A stretch of 64,000 bases of DNA, from contig NC_053149.1 of NCBI RefSeq assembly GCF_016808335.1, positions 39,820,118 through 39,884,117 on the forward strand, written 5' to 3'. Positions 1-11,343 of this stretch are shown piece by piece. The notes beneath the pieces were generated by a model that was given only the letters and a program-made list of their open reading frames with translations, did not search any database and was not told the origin of the DNA. Origin of the DNA: Panicum virgatum (taxonomy: Eukaryota; Streptophyta; Magnoliopsida; Poales; Poaceae). The position numbers were made by a program, and so were the translations under genes. The stretch's first letter is position 1, and every line of letters begins with the position of its first letter.

Positions 1-523
1 ATGTTTATAAAGTTTAGATCTGAATTGAGATCGAAATACTGAAATCAATTTATTTTATAAGGTTTAAATCCGCCATGTCCATGAGTCGTCACCGCCGAGC
101 ATCGCGGCATCATAGCCTACGTACGCAAGCAAAGCTTGGTTGGCCGTGCTCGACACCATCGCAAGGCTAGGACCTCACCGTCAGAAAGCTGACGGGTAGA
201 TGAAGAGGAAAAATATGATAAGGCAAGGGAAAAATTATCTGGGCACATGATGAGCTGGAGCACGAAAAAAAAGAAAAGGAAGAATAATATGAAGAAACAC
301 TCGAAACATAGAATTCGTGGTTCTCAGTGCTAAATCTTGGAAGGTATCTAATGAGAATATCACTTCTTTGGATACAAAATATTTTTGAAATTTCAGCCAA
401 AAATCAATTTTCGGTGAAAATCAATCTTACCAATGGTGACCGGTAAATGGTCATACCAGTAATACCGGTAAATTTCTGGGCTGAAGACCTTTGAATTTCA
501 GTCAACATTTAGCCAAAATTTAA
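1..523. other. Intergenic, no gene recognised
   Basis: No exon-like open frame or family motif was seen on either strand. The sequence is AT-rich with short echoes such as TTTCAGCCAAAA and TACCGGTAAAT that recur on both sides of the MITE at 527-747, which suggests the MITE landed inside an older degenerate repeat. Confidence 0.4.
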
Positions 524-526
524 TAA

Positions 527-747
527 GGCCCCGTTTAGTTCCCAAAATTTTTCCTACAGTACCCATCACATCGAATCTTGGAACACATACATGAAGCATT
601 AAATGTAGTTGAAAAAATAACTAATTACACAGTCTAACTGATTAGCACAAGATGAATCTTTTAAGCCTAATTAGTTTATGATTGGATATTATTTATCAAG
701 TAACAACGAAATGTGATACAGTAACTTTTCGCGAACTAAACGGGGCC
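527..747. mobile_element. Tourist-like (PIF/Harbinger) MITE, 221 bp
   Basis: The two ends are inverted copies: the left end reads GGCCCCGTTTAGTTC and the right end is its exact reverse complement. The element is flanked by the trinucleotide TAA at 524-526 and 748-750, the target-site preference of PIF/Harbinger transposons. There is no coding capacity, so it would depend on a transposase elsewhere. Family assignment rests on the 3-bp TSD and the GGCC..GTTT terminus. Confidence 0.85.
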
Positions 748-986
748 TAATATCTGCTGAAATTTTAGACAAATATGGGCCTACCGGTCTTATCGGTTCT
801 CTCTGAATTCTTTTAAACCGGTAGCTTGAACACTGATACAAACAACACTGTTTACATAGAAATACAAGGACCGATCACTAGAGCTCTAGCATGACAACTA
901 AATTAACAGGTGAGCTCGTTCCTTTATATGTTTGGCAATTATGAGAATAATATATCCTCTAATGATGTTATTGTAGTTAAAAAATA

Positions 987-1136
987 CTCCCTTCATCCCA
1001 AATTATTAGTCGTTTTGGCTTTTCTATATGTATAGTATTTGCTATGCACCTAGATTTATATTGTGTCTAGGTGCATATAGCAAAATCTATATAACTAGAA
1101 AAACCAAAACGACTTAATAATTTGGGACGGAGGGAG
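987..1136. mobile_element. Stowaway MITE, 150 bp (Tc1/mariner type)
   Basis: The ends read CTCCCTTCATCCCAAATTA and its near reverse complement, and TA dinucleotides flank both sides (985-986 and 1137-1138). The CTCCCTCCGTCCC-type terminus and TA target site are diagnostic of grass Stowaway elements. Nearly the whole sequence folds on itself into one long hairpin. Confidence 0.92.
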
Positions 1137-1138
1137 TA

Positions 1139-2541
1139 ATTAAGAGGATCAGAAAGTGTTTGGAGAAAGGTATGGATTGGAGGAGGAGAAGATAAGAAGG
1201 GCGGCCAAACTAAGTTGCAGGTACGCGCATACCAAATTCGAGTCTATGTCGAAGTCCAAGAACAGTCCGCATAAAAACATTGGTCAGGTCACATACGGAT
1301 CGGACTCCATTTTGACGTTTTGAATATGTATGGAAAGTTAAATAACTTTTCCAATTCCTTCTATCCATCTTCGAAACAAGTGAACGCTCAAAAACTACCA
1401 AGGTGTTGCGTCACCTCTTTTTGGACTGTTGGCCCGTGTACCGTGTTGGAGTCCATTAGGGACGCGTCTAGAGTTTCTGGGCTAGCCCTAATAAACTCTT
1501 TATATTCAGTAGCCGCCGCCCAAGATACTTTTTATTTGCTTTGATTAATCTATCAAAAATAGTTTTGCCATGAGCATAATATGTCATATGAAATCTTGTT
1601 GCATATTTTTTCGTTCTTGCTTATGTTCTTCGATTCATAGGTAAAGATTAGTCTTTGTGGTGAGATCAAACCAAGCAGCGCACAATTGATAACCAGAGGC
1701 GACTTGACGCTTCAATTGCGGGCTCGTGTCTTATTAATAAGAAGCCGGACCGTTTGTGTCAAGTGGCCGATCAAGTGATAGTTACCCCATTGATAGATGA
1801 TTGGTCTCTCCAGTTTCCCATCAGCATCCGAATTGGATCTTAAATAGTGAAAGACTGCCAATTGAGACGCAAATATTGAAATGTACTGAATGGGTGGGTG
1901 GGTGGTTAGGTGCTTTCTTAGAGAAACAATTTTTATAATAAATTAAATTTCTTCGACCCCTTGATTATTATTGACCAAAGTTAGAACTTTGACTTTATAT
2001 ATATATATACTCTAAAGGACAACTTTATGCTTGCATCAACGGAGCTGGTAACAAAAGGTCCCCGGAGTGGTGGGGACAGATTGGTCAATAGCATCTGCCC
2101 ACATGGAATATAAGTAAGACTATCGTCCCACTACCTGACGCATTGACTTGGAGTCAATGAATTCCGCGGTGTCACCGCATGGTTGGCCTTTTGCGTCTTT
2201 CCTAAAACGCCTTGTTTATTTTGCTTTATCGTGATTTATACCTTTAAAACCATCATTAGCAGTTGGATCATCTCGCACGATAGGCCACAACAAAAAGTGT
2301 AAAGAGACACAAAGATATATGTGGAGCTTCTTTTCTTTGTTCCTTAATCAAATCAGATGCAAATTACAACGGAGAGAATTTTTTTTTTGAAAAAGGGAAA
2401 CTTATTGATTTCAAGATGTTAGATCAAGATGATACAACAACTCGAAACTTTCCCGACCTTTGCCAAAACGGCACACATCCTAAAAAAGATTGAAACACAA
2501 AAGAACATATTAATGATTGTCAATCCTAAGACTAGACCGCT
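1139..2541. other. Intergenic, no gene recognised
   Basis: No convincing gene. A poly-T run at about 2381-2388 followed by GAAAAAGGGAAACTTATTG resembles the 3' tail of a minus-strand retroposon (LINE or SINE), but no body was identified. A TA dinucleotide repeat lies at about 1996-2010. Confidence 0.35.
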
Positions 2542-2559
2542 CACTGTTGGAGAAAGACT

Positions 2560-2735
2560 TATTAGTGCCGGTCACAGGACGTGTTAGTGCCGGTCCCTGT
2601 GACCGGCACTAAATGGCCGGCACTAATGTGACAACACGTTAGTGCCGGCTACTCTGACAGGCACCAACATGCGTGGCCACGAGCGGTCGCAGGCATCCAC
2701 TTTAGTGCCGGCTGGTATAACTGGCCGGCACTAAA
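2560..2735. repeat. Left subterminal repeat array of CACTA element
   Basis: At least six copies of TTAGTGCCGG or CCGGCACTAA occur in both orientations within 180 bp of the left terminus. In En/Spm such motifs bind the TNPA-type protein and are needed for transposition; that role here is inferred from the family. Confidence 0.8.
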
Positions 2736-3004
2736 TGTTTTTTTGTTTTCTTTTTGTTTTTATACATATTGCTATGCGTATTTGTATCGTATTAGGACTG
2801 TATTGCAGACTAATATTAGGACCGTATTAGTACAATATTACACACTAATATTAGGACCGTATTATTAACTTATTGCACACTAATATTAGAATCGAATCAC
2901 ACTAATATAATATTATATATATATAATATGTACATACATATAGAGTTCATATATGGAACACTTAGGAGTTCAAAAGTACTTGAGATATTACAAATTATTA
3001 AGCA

Positions 3005-3312
3005 TCAACTATAGTAAGGTATCAGCTTCCTCATCGTCGGATCTTCTTTGGCTACGCTTGTATGGAAATCGCCATGAAATTCGCCCTTAGGATTTATAAC
3101 TTGATCGAGCAGAAATCCGCACATAGCTTCTTAAATTGCCCTAACCCGAGCCATTTCAATGAGTTCTTCTTTCATCCTCAAACGCTGTCACATTTTCAAA
3201 TAAAAACATGAGAATGAAAAATAATGAATTAAAATAATGAGCAGATATGATTGTGGTCACGTACATTGAATGTCTCCGGTGTCATTTGCCCTTTTTCACT
3301 TGCATACATGTC
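3005..3312 (-). pseudogene. Remnant of second CACTA gene (two 3'-terminal exons)
   Basis: Two exon-like blocks are readable on the minus strand. The upstream block (about 3312 down to 3265) ends at a GTACGT donor. The downstream block (3184 down to 3005) begins after a CAG acceptor and ends with TGA at 3005-3007. They join in one frame to give about 75 residues including MTPETFN, RLRMKEELIEMARVRA and LLDQVINPKGEFHG. One in-frame TAA interrupts the second block after ARVRAI. The position, on the far side of the element from the transposase and on the same strand, fits the second product of grass CACTA elements. I could not find the upstream exons and do not know the protein's function. Confidence 0.5.
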
Positions 3313-5512
3313 GGCAGAGAACATTTGTAATTAAAAATATTGTACACTTGTTTATATTCATAAATGGTCATAGGATTTTTTTTATTCAATCGGCAGAGAA
3401 CTACTGAATAATCGGCAGAGAACATTTGTAATTGAAATGAACCAATTCCCCTAATTTTTTTGTATACACAAAGATGGAAGCCAGGTACAAGACTGAATTA
3501 TCTTGATCGACGTGAGCAAGGAGGATTTCAAGATTCAAACAGACTAAGGCTTATTTCAAGATTCAAGCAATTTATTGATTCCAACCAGTTCACATTATCC
3601 AAAATTATCCAAAATTTTAAGTACACAGGACTAGGATTTTAAGTACAAAGAAAAGCATAATATTATCCAAAATTAAGTATGGACTGCCATAGGAGTTCTT
3701 TTAGCCGTGGCAATCCATTTTCTGACCATAAAAGGCCAGCTGACCACACTTTCAATCAAATTCAGTAGCAGCAGCAAGAGAATTACCAACTATCACTTAG
3801 ATTGATGCTAAATTATCCTCTCACTCTCTTTACTCTATTCATTCCAGGGGCAGACCCAGTGAAGGGCATAAGTTTTTTTTGGCAAAAAGCATAGTTAGCA
3901 GGCATAGTACAGGTTAATTGGAAACTGCAAGGGGCATGAAACTTTCATTAGTAACCAAATTCCAAGCCATCCAAAAATAGATCACAGAGACAAACAAGAA
4001 AATATTACTATTAGCTACTTAGCTATATATAAACAAACGACTATATGCACTGGTACTATAGGTAAGAATCCAAATATCTTAACTGGAGAGAACATATATA
4101 AGCAGAGGACGCTTCATAAGTTTGCTAATGGCCGGGCTTTGATTGCCCAGAAATGAATAGACACAGTGTCCAGGTGAATGCTGCTCATTATTGCTCAAAA
4201 CCCAGACATAATTCTATCCCTGCCCACTAACCCAGACATTATCGCTCAAAACATAACTGAGCATCCAATAATTCTATCCCTGCCCAAAAACACAATCTAT
4301 CATCTTCCTCCAGAAATCCACCAAGGCTTGCCCACTAACAACTCTGAATTTTGCATCTGAAACTTGCAGGCCGATAGGACCTCTGAATTTTTTATAGAAA
4401 ATATCTAAACAATACATTTTCTGTCACATTGGGAAATCATTGCTGCCTGAGTACCATTTATAGCTACTATGGAGTTTTCCTAGCCCATCTCCTTGCTACT
4501 TATACTTAGCCATGGCAAAACTTTGGTTCACAGATTCTGAAGACCTTCAACTCGTAACAGAACATGGCTAATCAGTTCAAAAGAAAATATAAAATAGCTA
4601 ATCCAGCGGAGATTGCAATGACCTCCGAGTGAAGAAGAGATTACAATATGCCAATATGTGCCTTAGTAAGAATTAATAGTTCTGAAAACTTAAACCTCTA
4701 GCTAATGTCAAAGTTCTTGTTCCATATTCGAACTGCTTGTCTGTTACCAATGTTGCATGTCTGTAAGGCGAACTAGCTAGAGACACAATTTTGCTCAGGA
4801 TTATTGAGGGAGCTGTTCGGATCAAATCAAATACCAATTTTCTGAGCGCAGTTCGACGGGGACGAGCGAGGAGGGGCGGCGGCGCGGACCGGGCGAGGAT
4901 GACAATGCACGGCAGCGCGGACCGGATGAGGGCGACGACGAGGCGCACGGTGGCGCTGGCGAGGATGGCAAGGTCGCGGCGGCGCAGTGGCAGCCGGTCG
5001 GCAACGGTGGGGGGATGACCTCGATGGGCGCATGCGCGGACCGGGCTAGGACGACGAGGAGCAGCGGCGCGGACCGAGCGAGGTCGATGAGGAGGGCGCG
5101 GTGGCACGGGCGAGGATGACGAGTCGGGGCGTCGGCGCGGACCGGGCCGGGCGAGCGAGCGAGGACGACGAGGAGGGGTGCGGCGGCGCGGGCAAGGACG
5201 ACGAGGTTGGGGCGGCGGGGGTGACCGGGACGGCGGAGGACGACCTCGAGATGCCGTGGCTGCGCGCGGTGGCGGTGGGGCGGCGAGACGCGCGGTGGCG
5301 CGGCCGAAAACGATGAGGTCGGGGCGGTGGGGGCAGGGCGGCGCCGGTGCGGCGGGGGACGACTACGCGGCGCACGCGGGCGAGGGCCGGCTGGGAACCC
5401 ACGTGCGGTGGCGGCGGCGCACGAGAGCAGGGGGCGACATCGATCTGAAATTTAGGCGGAGAGATGTGAACTGGTGGAGAGAAGAAGGGAAATTTGTGAA
5501 TTTAGGCGCAGT
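3313..5512. other. CACTA interior, including a GC-rich block
   Basis: 3313-4800 is AT-rich with no recognisable coding, apart from three copies of CGGCAGAGAAC between about 3312 and 3425. From about 4840 to 5450 the composition changes abruptly to a GC-rich, GCG/GGCG-rich stretch with overlapping open frames on both strands. These frames look compositional (Arg/Pro/Ala-rich) rather than like a known protein. The block may be the 5' end of the second CACTA gene or captured host sequence. Confidence 0.4.
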
Positions 5513-5640
5513 TAGTGCCGACTGGACTTATCAGACGGCACTAACCTGCCCCCTGTGACGTCAGCGGGTCATGTTAGTGCTGTCTGGTAAGTCTACCCGG
5601 CACTAACGTGTGCACATTAGTGCTAGCCAGCACTAACGTG
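5513..5640. repeat. Internal subterminal-type repeat cluster in CACTA element
   Basis: The motif family seen at both ends recurs here, about 3 kb from the left terminus: GTTAGTGCCG, CGGCACTAAC, TTAGTGCTGTC, CCGGCACTAACGTG and ATTAGTGCTAGCCAG. It lies between the transposase stop (6215) and the second-gene remnants. It may be a promoter region sharing the protein-binding motifs, or the buried end of another CACTA copy. Confidence 0.65.
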
Positions 5641-6214
5641 TCCAAACTAGCGGGAAGCTAAAATTGGGCACGCCAATTCCTTTTTACACTACATTTTTAA
5701 TATTGATAAATTGATATCTTTAATTTTTAATAGGCTTAATAATTGGAATAGTATAACAAAAATTGATATCTTAATTTTTTAGCATATTTTAAATTATATC
5801 TACACAATAATAATAGTAATTTAAATAAATTAGCAAATATGCTACCCTTATCAATTATGTGTAGCTTATAGGGTTTATAAATGTCTATGGTTCTATTATT
5901 CATAATAAATCGAAAACCTTTCATTTTGATCCATGCAAAAATATATAATTTTTTTTAATAATAGTCTATACAATGATGTAATCAATTCGCAAATTACTTG
6001 ATTATTTGTTTGTAATTTAATGTTTCAACGCTCCTAGTAATGCAAAATTAGTGAAAGTAAATAATATTTATACCATGCAAAAATATAATATTATCTGAAG
6101 ATGATATTGAGTCCTCATTGCACGAATAATATCGAGAATTGAGATAAACACGACGCGGTGTGTTACATTACATCACTTAATGAGAAAATACAACATATAA
6201 TTTGGATAAAACTA

Positions 6215-9200
6215 CTACTCATTATCATTATCTACTGGAATATTGATGATCTTCCTTTTGACGAATGTGCCTTGATCATGATCACGGCATAAGTAAGGTG
6301 TGTCGTCTTTAGATAAGAGGATGCTGGGGTCAACGTCAACTGAGAATGGAGGAAGGTCATCAATCTGGTCATAATCTTCCGAATTGTCCGAAATATCCTC
6401 AACTCCAACAACTTTTCTTTTTTCTGGAAGAACTATGTGCCGTTTCGGCTCATTTTCAACTTTGTCTGCTTGAGGCGTCTTATCTGACTTCTTCTTCGGT
6501 TTGCTTGACATGTCCTTTACATAGAACACTTGTGTCACATTCTTGGCTAGAACGAATGGTTCATCTTTATATCCAATCTTTTTAAAGTCGACTATGGTCA
6601 TCCCATAACGGTCCTTCGTTATGCCTCCTGCAGCCACCCATTCGCAACGAAATAGAGGGACAACTATGGGTTCATATTCATGTTCCCATATCTCCTCTAT
6701 GACACCATAGTAGTTGTTCTTTTCGCCATTACTGTTTACTACACACATACGGACACTACTGTTTTGGTTGGTGCTTTTCTTGTCTTGAGCTCTCGTGTAA
6801 AATGTATACACATTGATTTCGTACCCTTGGTATTGTTGGACAGTGATTGAAGGTCCTCTACCCAGCCATTGAAGTTCTTGATCAACTGTGTTGTTGCCCA
6901 ATAATTTTTTTCTGAACTAGCCGTCAAAAGTTTTTATATGTTGGCGTGTAATTCAAGCAAGATTCTTCTGTGGATTTTCAGACCTTATAATATTCATGTG
7001 TTCGTCAATATATGGAGCCACCTTGGATGAATTCTGAAGAACCGTGAAGTTTGCTTGGCTGAATTCACTACAAGGGATGTTCGCATTACATTTCTTTCCT
7101 AGTGTGCCTTTTCCCTTTAGTCGCCCCTTATGGTGTGACACGGGGAGCCCAATCGGATTGAGATCAGGAAGATAGTCAACGCAAAACTCAATGACCTCCT
7201 CTGTTCCATAGGCCTTAGCAATGCATCCTTCTGGGCGAGAACATTTACGCATGTACTTCTTCAATACTGCCATGAACCTCTCGAAACGGAACATATTCTG
7301 TAGAAAAACAGGACCCCGGATAGTTATTTCTGTCACAATATGAACTAGAAGGTGTGTCATAATGTTGAAGAAGGAAGGTGGGAAGACCATCTCGAAGCTG
7401 ACAAGACATTCGACAATGTCTTTTTGCAGCTTTATTAGATTATTTGGATTAATTGCTTTCTACGAAATTTCATTTATGAATGCACAAAGCTTTACAACTG
7501 CCAATCTCACATTTTCTGGTAGAACACCCCTTAGTATAAGCGGAAGTAATTGTGTCATCAGGACGTGACAGTCATGGGAGTTCAAGTTTTGGATTTTCTT
7601 CTCTTTCACGTTTATTATGCCCTGTATATTTGAGGAGTACCCAGATGGGACCTTGATACTGTTCAAGCAATTGAACATACTTTCCTTCTCCTCTTTGCTC
7701 AGATTATAGCTGGCAGGTTTTAAATAGTGGTGTCCTTTGTCTCTCTTCTCGGGTTGTAAGCCTTGTAGTCTAGCTAGCATCCACATGCCGCGCCTTGCTT
7801 CCAGTGTGTATTTTGACTTACCATACACTCCCAGGAAGCCTAGTAGGTTCATGCAAAGATTCTTCGACAGATGCATCACATCAATTGCATTGCGAACCTG
7901 TAAGACTTGCCAATGAGCTAGGTTCCACAATATAGACTTCTTCTTCCACATTAGAACATGCCCCTGGTCATCCTTGGGAACAGGTTGGCTACCGGGATCC
8001 TTTCCAAATACTACCTTCACATCCTTGATTATCGAGAACACACATTTTCCATTACGGAATAGAGGCTTAGGACGAGTTTCCAGCTCTCCTTTGAAATGCT
8101 TCCCTTCGGTTCTTAAGGGGTGATCGGTAGGAAGGAATCGGCGATGGCCCATGTATACGCACTTCTTATAGTGTTTCAAATAAATGCTATCGGTTTCATC
8201 ATAACAGTGGGTGCAGGCCATGTATCCCATATTTGACTGTCCCGAAAGTTTTGCAAGTGCAGGCCAATCATTGATGCATACAAAAAGCAAAGCTCGGAGG
8301 TTGAAGGACTCCTATTTATACTCATCCCACACATGTACACCTCCTTCTTTCCAGAGCAGTAAGAGATCATCCATCAAGGGTTGCAGGAACACATCAATAT
8401 CGTTGCCAGGTTCTTTTGGCCCTTCTATAAGCACCGGCATCATGATGAACTTACGCTTCAGGCACAACCAAGGAGGAAGGTTGAACATACATAGGGCCAC
8501 AGACCATGTACTATAAGCACTGCCAGACTCACCATACGGATTTATTCCATCCACACTTAGAGCAAATCTTATATTTCTTGGGTCATTGTCAAATTGAGGA
8601 TACTCTCGGTTAAGGTTTCTCCACTGGGACTCATCTGCTGGGTGTCTGGTCATGTGATCCTCCTTACGATCTTCTTTGTGCCAGCGCATCAACTTAGCGT
8701 TATCCTTGTTTTTGAAAAAGCACTTCAGACGTGGTATTATAACGAAGTACCACACCAACTTTGCAAGAACTCTCTTCTTTACCGGCTGCCCATCAACATC
8801 ACCTGAATCATCTCGCCTGATCTTATACCGCAATGCGCTGCAAACAGGACAAGCTTCCAAGTTCTCGTATTCGCTGCGATACAAGATGCAGTTGTTAGGA
8901 CATGCATGAATTTTCTGCACGTCCAATCCAAGAGGGCAAACCATCTTTTTAGCTTCATTTGTTGTTGACGGCAGTTCATTACCCTCAGAAAGTATATTCT
9001 TTACAATCTTTAATAACTCACCAAATCCCTTATCGGCGACACCATTAGTTGCCTTCCATTTCAGCATCTCCAGCGTGGTACCCAACTTCTTCTGCTCCGG
9101 TTTGCAACTAGGGAACACCGGCCTTTTGTGATCCTCCAACATCTTCTCGAACTTTAATGCCTCCTTCACAGTATCACTGTCTTTCTGGGCATCAAGCAAC

Positions 9201-9589
9201 GCCTGACCTAGCTCGTCATGTGGCTCCTCTTGTGTAACATTTGCTTCACCCTCATCCTTTGGTTCATCTTGAAAGCCACATACTTCATGAACCCATGCCC
9301 AATCTAGAAGATTGTTACCACAATCGTCATCTTCTTCATTATCTTCCATCATAACTCCAACTTCGCCGTGCTTGGTCTAAAGGTTATAGTTACTCATGAA
9401 ACCATTCAATGCCAGGTGATTCCATAGAGTATCTCTTTTCCAGAATTCCTTTTTATTTTCGCAAACACTGCATGGACAACACATTAAACCCTCTGGCGAC
9501 CTATTTGCCATTGCCGCCTTGAGAAAAGAATCTAAACCCTGAATCCACGCCGAGGTGCTCCGGCTTCCGTGCATCCATTGCCAATCCAT
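6215..9589 (-). pseudogene. CACTA transposase (tnp2 type), five nonsense codons
   Basis: Reading from ATG at 9589, a single frame of about 1,125 codons runs to 6215 with no frameshift. In order it shows a transposase-associated N-terminal domain (MDWQWMHGSR start, CPCSVC cysteine motif), the tnp2/Transposase_21 core (about 8900-7600: ACPVC, GINPYGESGS, INDWPAL, GYMACTHCYDE, NAIDVMHLSKN), a DUF4218-like segment (7390-6960, MVFPPSFFNIMTHLLVH) and a DUF4216-like C-terminal domain (6800-6500, YYGVIEEIWEHEY). Stops interrupt the frame at 9377-9379, 8312-8314, 7460-7462, 6953-6955 and 6917-6919. Each falls where relatives, as I remember them, have Trp or Gln, so each could be one G-to-A or C-to-T change. 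The protein in the family cuts at the TIRs; this copy cannot make it. Confidence 0.88.
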
Positions 9590-10440
9590 CTGTAATTAAT
9601 TACCGTATAAAACAAAAATCAATTCTACATATCTTAAATTAGCATAATTGTCGCTAAAAGAATGAACACAAATAAATGTCTCAACATCCAACACATATTA
9701 TCCAAAGAAACTAGAATATGCAAACTATCGGCGAAACTTATTTCTTGTGGAACTTATGTACAAATTAAAAAAATCATGCTCATTATTCTTAAAAACAAGT
9801 TACTATGAAGTAATTCAAAAAAAATTATAAATGTGTCATAGGCCACCTATCTAGTAAACATAAACTAAATAGCAAAATAAATTGGCACAATAACATATAC
9901 ACATGTCACCATGAAATAATCTGAAAAAATCATTCTAAATGTATGATAGTCAAACTATATAGTAAACCTTCTCTAAAAAGCAACAAATCAATTCTACCTT
10001 GCTCAAATTAATGAACAAATTGATAAATCATGCTCATTTTCCCTCATCCTTAAAATCCTTAAAATTTTGCATAATAACATATACAAAAAATATTTTAAAT
10101 GTGTCAAAGTCAAACTATCTAGTAAACCTTCTCTAAAAAGTAACAAATCAATTCTATTTTGCTCAAATTAATGAACAAATCGAAAAATTATGCTCATTTT
10201 TCCTCAACCTTAAAATCACTATTTTCATTATCCAGAAAGCATGAAACGAAAAAATAAACAGTGTGAAAAAAGAGTGGAAGAAGCTACTAACCTTTGGTGC
10301 ACTTGAATGAGCGAAATCCTCACAAATTTTGGAGAAAATGGGTAGCACCTCCCCTCTAACACGCCATGGGAGAGAGGAGGAGCTCGGCCAAATGGATTGG
10401 TCGGGCTGGGGAAGAAGGAGTGGGTGGTATATACGGGGCA
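9590..10440. other. CACTA transposase 5' region, non-coding
   Basis: AT-rich leader of the transposase gene. A block of roughly 90-120 bp around CAAACTATCTAGTAAAC...AACAAATCAATTCTA is repeated three to four times (about 9846, 9951, 10111), apparently local tandem duplications. No gene was seen. Confidence 0.45.
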
Positions 10441-10743
10441 AATTAGTGCCGGCTGGTGGTTTTAGCCGGCACTAAGTGTGGACGTTTAGTGCCGGTTAAA
10501 GCCACTAGCCGGCACTAACTTGCCCCGTGCCAAGTTAGTGCCGGCCAGTATCCCTAACCGGCACTAACAGGCTTCTGACCGTTGTGGGTTAGATGTTGAC
10601 CGTTGGGGGATGGCACGTTAGTACCGGCTGGGGTTTATAGCCGGCACTAACGTGCCCGCCGGGTACTGTTCAGGCACGTTAGTGCCGGCCCCTAGTTGAC
10701 CGGCACTAACGTGCTGGTACCAATGTACGTTTCTCCAGTAGTG
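10441..10743. repeat. Right subterminal repeat array and TIR of CACTA element
   Basis: About a dozen TTAGTGCCGG/CCGGCACTAA units in alternating orientation form small inverted pairs (for example the units starting at 10445, 10486 and 10533). They end at the TIR TTTCTCCAGTAGTG (10730-10743). The array is twice as dense as the left one and lies at the 5' side of the transposase gene. Confidence 0.85.
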
Positions 10744-11343
10744 GCCACCCATGTGCCCGGATAAAAAAAATTCTTGGCCACCCGCTCCAAGAACCGAGAT
10801 ATGCTGCAGCAAGCATCTCCTGGAAGGTAGGCTGTTGAAGGATAGCCCATATACGGAGCCACCTCCTCTTTGTGTGTGGGTTTAGTTTGGTAGAACCCGC
10901 ATAGAGTATTACTAGAACTTTGTTTGGCGAATATCACAAAAAGTAAATCTCACCGCCTAGTTCTCAAACAAGGCTCAGGGTATCATCTAGGTCTCCAAAC
11001 TTTCAAAATGCAGATTCAAATTTTTAAATTTGCTAATCGCATCACGTGAGGTCCAAATGGTAATTGTTCGGGTTTATATGCGAGGATAATATGATATTTA
11101 TATTGAATTATTCTGTTTGGGTTTTCATTTGTACTCCATTTGCAGCTCCAATATATAGATTCTATCCACTTCGGCTCCAAACTTCGAATGCGTATTTTCT
11201 TTGGCATGGTGATCCCTGCGACGTTCTTGCCTTCTTGGTTTCACACACACAGTCTCCGGATTTGCCTGCCCCTCCGCAGATTTTAAGCTTGAGGATTGCA
11301 GAAGGTGTCTTCGGCGTTGATGTTTCTTTTACCCTCTGTCGCA
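10744..11343. other. Upstream region, no gene recognised
   Basis: Short open frames occur on both strands, but none shows family motifs or splice-site support. I assign no function. Confidence 0.35.

Larger units (their letters stand above)
2542..10743 (-). mobile_element. CACTA (En/Spm) DNA transposon, 8.2 kb
   Basis: The left terminus reads CACTGTTGGAGAAA and the right terminus is the reverse complement of CACTACTGGAGAAA, so the TIR is 14 bp with two mismatches. The putative TSD is GCT on the left (2539-2541) and GCC on the right (10744-10746), one mismatch. Arrays of TTAGTGCCGG and its complement CCGGCACTAA lie just inside both ends, the subterminal repeats typical of CACTA elements. Inside are a tnp2-type transposase gene (6215-9589) and remnants of a second gene (3005-3312), both on the minus strand. 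All coding parts carry nonsense codons, so the copy is not autonomous. A third subterminal-type cluster at 5513-5640 could mean two CACTA elements are fused here. Confidence 0.88.

Noticed and set aside
4673..5558. Overlapping open frames of 70-145 codons on both strands in a GC-rich block
   Set aside because: They are Arg/Pro/Ala-rich, overlap in several frames and lack family motifs; high GC alone keeps stops rare.
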